Assembly (NCBI GenBank): GCA_036897095.1
Contig: JAYMSP010000088.1
Coordinates: forward strand, 1-64,000
Length of the DNA: 64,000 nt
DNA from: Plantago elongata
Taxonomy: Eukaryota; Streptophyta; Magnoliopsida; Lamiales; Plantaginaceae
Direction: 5' to 3'
The notes beneath the pieces were generated by a model, which saw only the letters and a list, made by a program, of their open reading frames with translations, made no database searches and was not told where the DNA came from. The position numbers and the translations under genes were made by a program. Every line of letters begins with the position of its first letter. Position 1 is the stretch's first letter. This document shows positions 60,494-64,000 of this stretch, in pieces.

Positions 60494-62961
60494 TATCATG
60501 TAAAATATATTCATAATTTATTCATTCTAAGCTCTAAGTCAATCTTAAAACTTAGGTGTTGAGCCATATTCAAGTTAGCCTCTAATAAATTATTAAAGAT
60601 GTAATTAATTTATTTTGATGACGGATCCTCTAAAGCATTTTGGGAATTTTTGAATAGTTTTGATTTAATAATTTATAATTTATTCCAAATATCTCCATAC
60701 ATATAAATTTGTTCCCCTTTAAAATTAAATATTATCTAACCCTACTTTCAACTTTTTAATGTGCACGAGAAACACATTTCATGCTGGAATGCAAAGGTTG
60801 ATTATAGGACCAGTCAACATGTACAGCTGCCTTGCTTTAACCCGACCATCAACTCCAATCAGGAATATCCATTTTAGTCACTCTCCTCCAGTCATGGATC
60901 TTCCTCCACTAAACAATTTACATATTTATATACTTTTTCATAGGAGAACCACTTTCCCATGTAATCTGATAGAGTGATAGTGGTACAATTTAATATACCA
61001 GTGGAAGTAAACTTTAAAAAGATAGAGGGAAAAACAAATCACTTTATCCAATTTTAGATTATCTTTCTTGATTGCTAAATATTTGTTGATAATTTACAAC
61101 AAGGAATTGATATATACATAGGTAAAGGTGTTAATTGATTTATCCATCAAAGAGGTATAAAAGATCGATAAAAAATGTATAATTCAAAAATAAAATAAAT
61201 TTTCAAATAAAGTTTGTCATAGAAAATTAATTTTTCAAATGACTTTTTAATGTAGACCAAATAATTCAACTATGAAGTTCTTTTTTGTTGTAAATAAAAT
61301 TATTGCACTCAATTAAATATTAATTTAGAAGATAATTTTTTTCAGTGAACTGTGGTGATGATTAGTTGTTTGAATTTAGTTCATTAAATAAATTGTAGAA
61401 CTGCAAATTAACAAAATGTTATGTGGTTAACACTTTTAGCTCTGCATAAAATTTCATTTTTTATTGATCTCTTATACCCTTCTGATGGATAAATTAATTA
61501 CTAATTAATTAGATTGACTCATAATTTTAAATGAAAAATAAATAATAGTTCAAGAAATATAGTAAAAATGTTTACTCTTAGTGGCCAGCATGCCATTTAT
61601 GTGTAAATGTAATTTTTTATTTGGTGTTGAATAGATTCATTTTTTAAATATTGTATAAAGTTCTATGTGACTGGGTGAATAGTTGTATTTTATATGTACT
61701 TGATTATGATTTTTTTAATAGTTACTAAGTACTTAATTGGAATTTTAAGGTGTTACTTATAGTTAATTAGTTGTTGAAATTATCAAACATTTACATTGAA
61801 ACTTTAAAGTCACTGCACCCATCAATTTATAATGCTAAATTGACATTCTAAATTGCATCCATCAATTTATAAATAGGAATTTAAGGAGAATTCAACACTG
61901 TAAAATATTAAAATATAAAGAGGCTTATTTTGTTTCGTTGAAGAATGATTTAATTCTTTAAGTGATTTGAAAATGAGAATAACATAATAAAAAATAGATG
62001 GCTCCGTAATTATTAAAATGACCTCCGTACATATAATTCCCTAGACAATGGACTAGAAACATATCTTACATCGGTGAAAATGAGTATGATTATTGATCAT
62101 TTCCTTCGTTTTTCCTATCATTCCACTGTACGTGCATGCTCTTGTTGGTCCAAGACTCCAAAGTATATAGATGGAAGAACGATGCCGTACCCGCTTTTCA
62201 TGTATCTCGAAAATTGATTGATTTATTCAAAACTTCATCATCATTAAAATACTTCAATTCCCTTGCTAAATATTTATTTCAAGATCATAAACAATTTTAC
62301 AAGCCGTTCCAATAATCATTTATTTAACTTTGTCATTGTTAATGGACCAAATCACTTAATCCGGCTTAGACATCTTCAAACAAAGAACAATTGTTGAATC
62401 AGTGTGTCACTGCTATTATTAAACTTGTGGTTGAAGCTCATTTTCAGCAATGGAATTCTATTTTTAGGCTCTTCGGTAAACTATGATAATGAAAACGTTA
62501 ATTTATTTTTAAAAAATCAAATGGCAGACCGAAACCTAATTAGCAATAATAGTAATTCAACTTGACAGACAAGACACTGTTCTGTTTCCAGTTGGGAAAA
62601 ACTGAACTTTTATTTCCACCAGGGGAATAGGATACTATTCTGTAAACACAATGTTGGGCACAAGAAAATCAGACAGAACACAAGCTGTGTTTGCTACATC
62701 ACATAGAACTATACATTTGTTTATGATCTATAACTTCAACACGGAATTGTAGCGTGATAATTGCACACATTTCCGCCTCATATAGCTAACGAATTCGTCC
62801 ACGAATCAACAAACAATCGGACCATTTGAGTTTCATTCCTGAAATTAATACCAAGAACACGATTACTTAAAAGTCGACCTTGAAAATTACTTAGAGGTCA
62901 AACATGACATTTGTTTAGTACGCAACCTGTTTTTCCGCGACATCTTCACCGAAAAATTCAA
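60494..62961. other. Gene-free AT-rich stretch
   Basis: I see no gene and no delimited repeat. The last few hundred bases should hold the 3' UTR of the minus-strand membrane-protein gene. Confidence 0.5.
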
Positions 62962-63591
62962 TCAAGCAAAGAGGATGATAAATCTAGAAGCAGGAAACAT
63001 CAAACCTGCAAAACAAACAAGAAAAACAGTGACTCTATAATTAGACAACCAATTCAAAGGCCTCCAATTGATCTCCACACTGGAGCTCTTCAATCTCTTC
63101 CCATTCGACCACTCCTTGCACAGATCAAAACTCTTCCCCTTCAGCCTCAGCTCCTGAATGCACCGGGCCAGGGCCCGCCCATCGGCCCGGTCCCTCTGCA
63201 ACTGCCTGTCCACCTTCCAGTACCTGCAGAGCTTCACCTGTACAAGAAACACAATCACAAGAGAAGTCGAAACAGAGAGTAAACAGGGTATCCACCAGTT
63301 CTTGCTGTGGTGGGATGTGAAGAGGATAATGAAGAAAAGGGCGTGGAAAATGAAGAAGAAGCAGCAAAGGTTGAATATTTCTTTTCTGATTGAATCCAAT
63401 CGAGACTCTTTTCGTGAAATTCGACGGCCTAGAAGCTCCTCTTGCCTTTGCCAGAGCTTGAGGAGCAGGAAATGGCCCGGACTTTGTGAGATTTCTGCTA
63501 AGGGGTGGTGGTGGATTGCGGAAAGGAGTTTCTGTTGGTTTTCTTGTTCCGTTGGGATTTCGATGATGTGGGTGTCTTTGGTTTCAGCCAT
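62962..63591 (-). CDS. Conserved plant multi-span membrane protein, function unknown
   Basis: A single exon encodes 209 residues from the ATG at 63591. The N-terminal cytosolic-looking part has HHHPLAEISQSPGHFLLLKL, then an arginine-rich stretch (GRRISRKESRLDSIRKEI). Hydrophobic segments lie at about 72-93 (FNLCCFFFIFHALFFIILF), 99-118 (WWIPCLLSVSTSLVIVFLVQ) and 187-209 (VTVFLVCFAGLMFPASRF), giving three probable membrane spans. Between them is a charged helix (RYWKVDRQLQRDRADGRALA). I recall closely similar uncharacterised proteins in many land plants, with the SQSPGH and VQVKLCRYWKV blocks conserved. No enzyme motif is visible and I assign no function. Plasma membrane or ER location is a guess from composition. 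Confidence 0.85.
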   Translation of the reverse strand: MAETKDTHIIEIPTEQENQQKLLSAIHHHPLAEISQSPGHFLLLKLWQRQEELLGRRISRKESRLDSIRKEIFNLCCFFFIFHALFFIILFTSHHSKNWWIPCLLSVSTSLVIVFLVQVKLCRYWKVDRQLQRDRADGRALARCIQELRLKGKSFDLCKEWSNGKRLKSSSVEINWRPLNWLSNYRVTVFLVCFAGLMFPASRFIILFA

Positions 63592-63750
63592 TGGTGGAAT
63601 TTGGAGTGAAATTAAGTAAATGAATGCTGGTAAATGGAATGAAAGTACAAGAAGAAATATAAGTGAGCGGAAATAGAGTAGAGAATCGGAATTTGTTTCT
63701 CAGATGACCAGATAGATTGATTTGTAGATAGAAATGAGAGGAGTTCCTAA

Positions 63751-63760
63751 TATATATAAA
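63751..63760 (-). promoter_or_regulatory. Candidate TATA box of the membrane-protein gene
   Basis: The minus strand reads TTTATATATA about 160 bases upstream of the ATG at 63591, placing the transcription start near 63725 with a leader of about 135 bases. Confidence 0.5.
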
Positions 63761-64000
63761 CGGCGAACAAGAACAGAGCTCAGGTAACGGTTAGTTTTCT
63801 GGTCTGTACAACAAGATAGCAACGGTCATAATTTTCGGTTAATTACATGGACACTCCTAGAAGATGCGTAAATTATATATGGACCTTGTTATAGTTTAAA
63901 TCGGGATGGGAAGTTAATTTTTTTTAATTTAAGATACAATAAATTTATAAATATGTTGAACGTATGACGCTTTTTACTATACGCAGAATTAAATTTTAAT

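Overview
The window is nuclear DNA of a flowering plant. It is AT-rich, its genes carry many short GT-AG introns, and every recognisable protein belongs to a plant family. The miniature-transposon set (Stowaway ends reading CTCCCTCCGT, a GAGACGGT-ended repeat, and a palindromic element with ends near AGGTTGTGTT) recalls Caryophyllales such as spinach, quinoa or beet. That placement is inference from repeats, not proof.

Layout. 1-2640: 5' part of a broken Ty1/copia element (minus), running off the left edge. 2641-6777: repeats (Stowaway, tRNA-derived SINE, three adjacent copies of one palindromic MITE). 6778-8121: intronless C2H2 zinc-finger repressor of the ZAT type (minus). 9500-10090: probable solo LTR. 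10954-15998: ARID-HMG box DNA-binding protein (minus, 6 exons) with a hAT MITE in intron 1. 16642-16713: tRNA-Trp(CCA). 17204-20397: WD40-repeat protein (minus, 9 coding exons). 22603-23830: short Mutator-like element with perfect 9-bp target duplication. 24419-27319: LTR element with both LTRs, PBS and PPT but no visible pol. 28700-33000: gene-free, with an unusual T-strand-rich repeat unit. 34269-37871: SEC14-type phosphatidylinositol transfer protein (plus, 13 coding exons). 38500-40660: a second T-rich unit. 41201-42089: possible solo LTR. 42418-47115: LORELEI-like GPI-anchored protein (plus, 3 exons); its 4.1-kb second intron holds a decayed antisense CC-NB-LRR resistance gene (43388-46022) between two ~230-bp direct repeats. 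47411-49242: four-EF-hand calcium sensor of the CML21 type (minus), tail-to-tail with the previous gene. 50950-51888: inverted-repeat DNA element. 52918-59135: STAR/KH RNA-binding protein (minus, 7 exons). 59140-62960: gene-poor. 62962-63591: conserved plant multi-span membrane protein (minus, single exon).

The genes are ordinary, independently transcribed plant loci, not a cluster or operon. The most unusual arrangement is the resistance-gene relic inside the intron of a FERONIA co-receptor-type gene, bounded by a duplication of that intron's 3' end. I see no CRISPR array, bacterial operon or organelle insertion. Exon limits were read by eye from splice signals, reading phase and remembered homologues. 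Boundaries of repeats without a target duplication are approximate.
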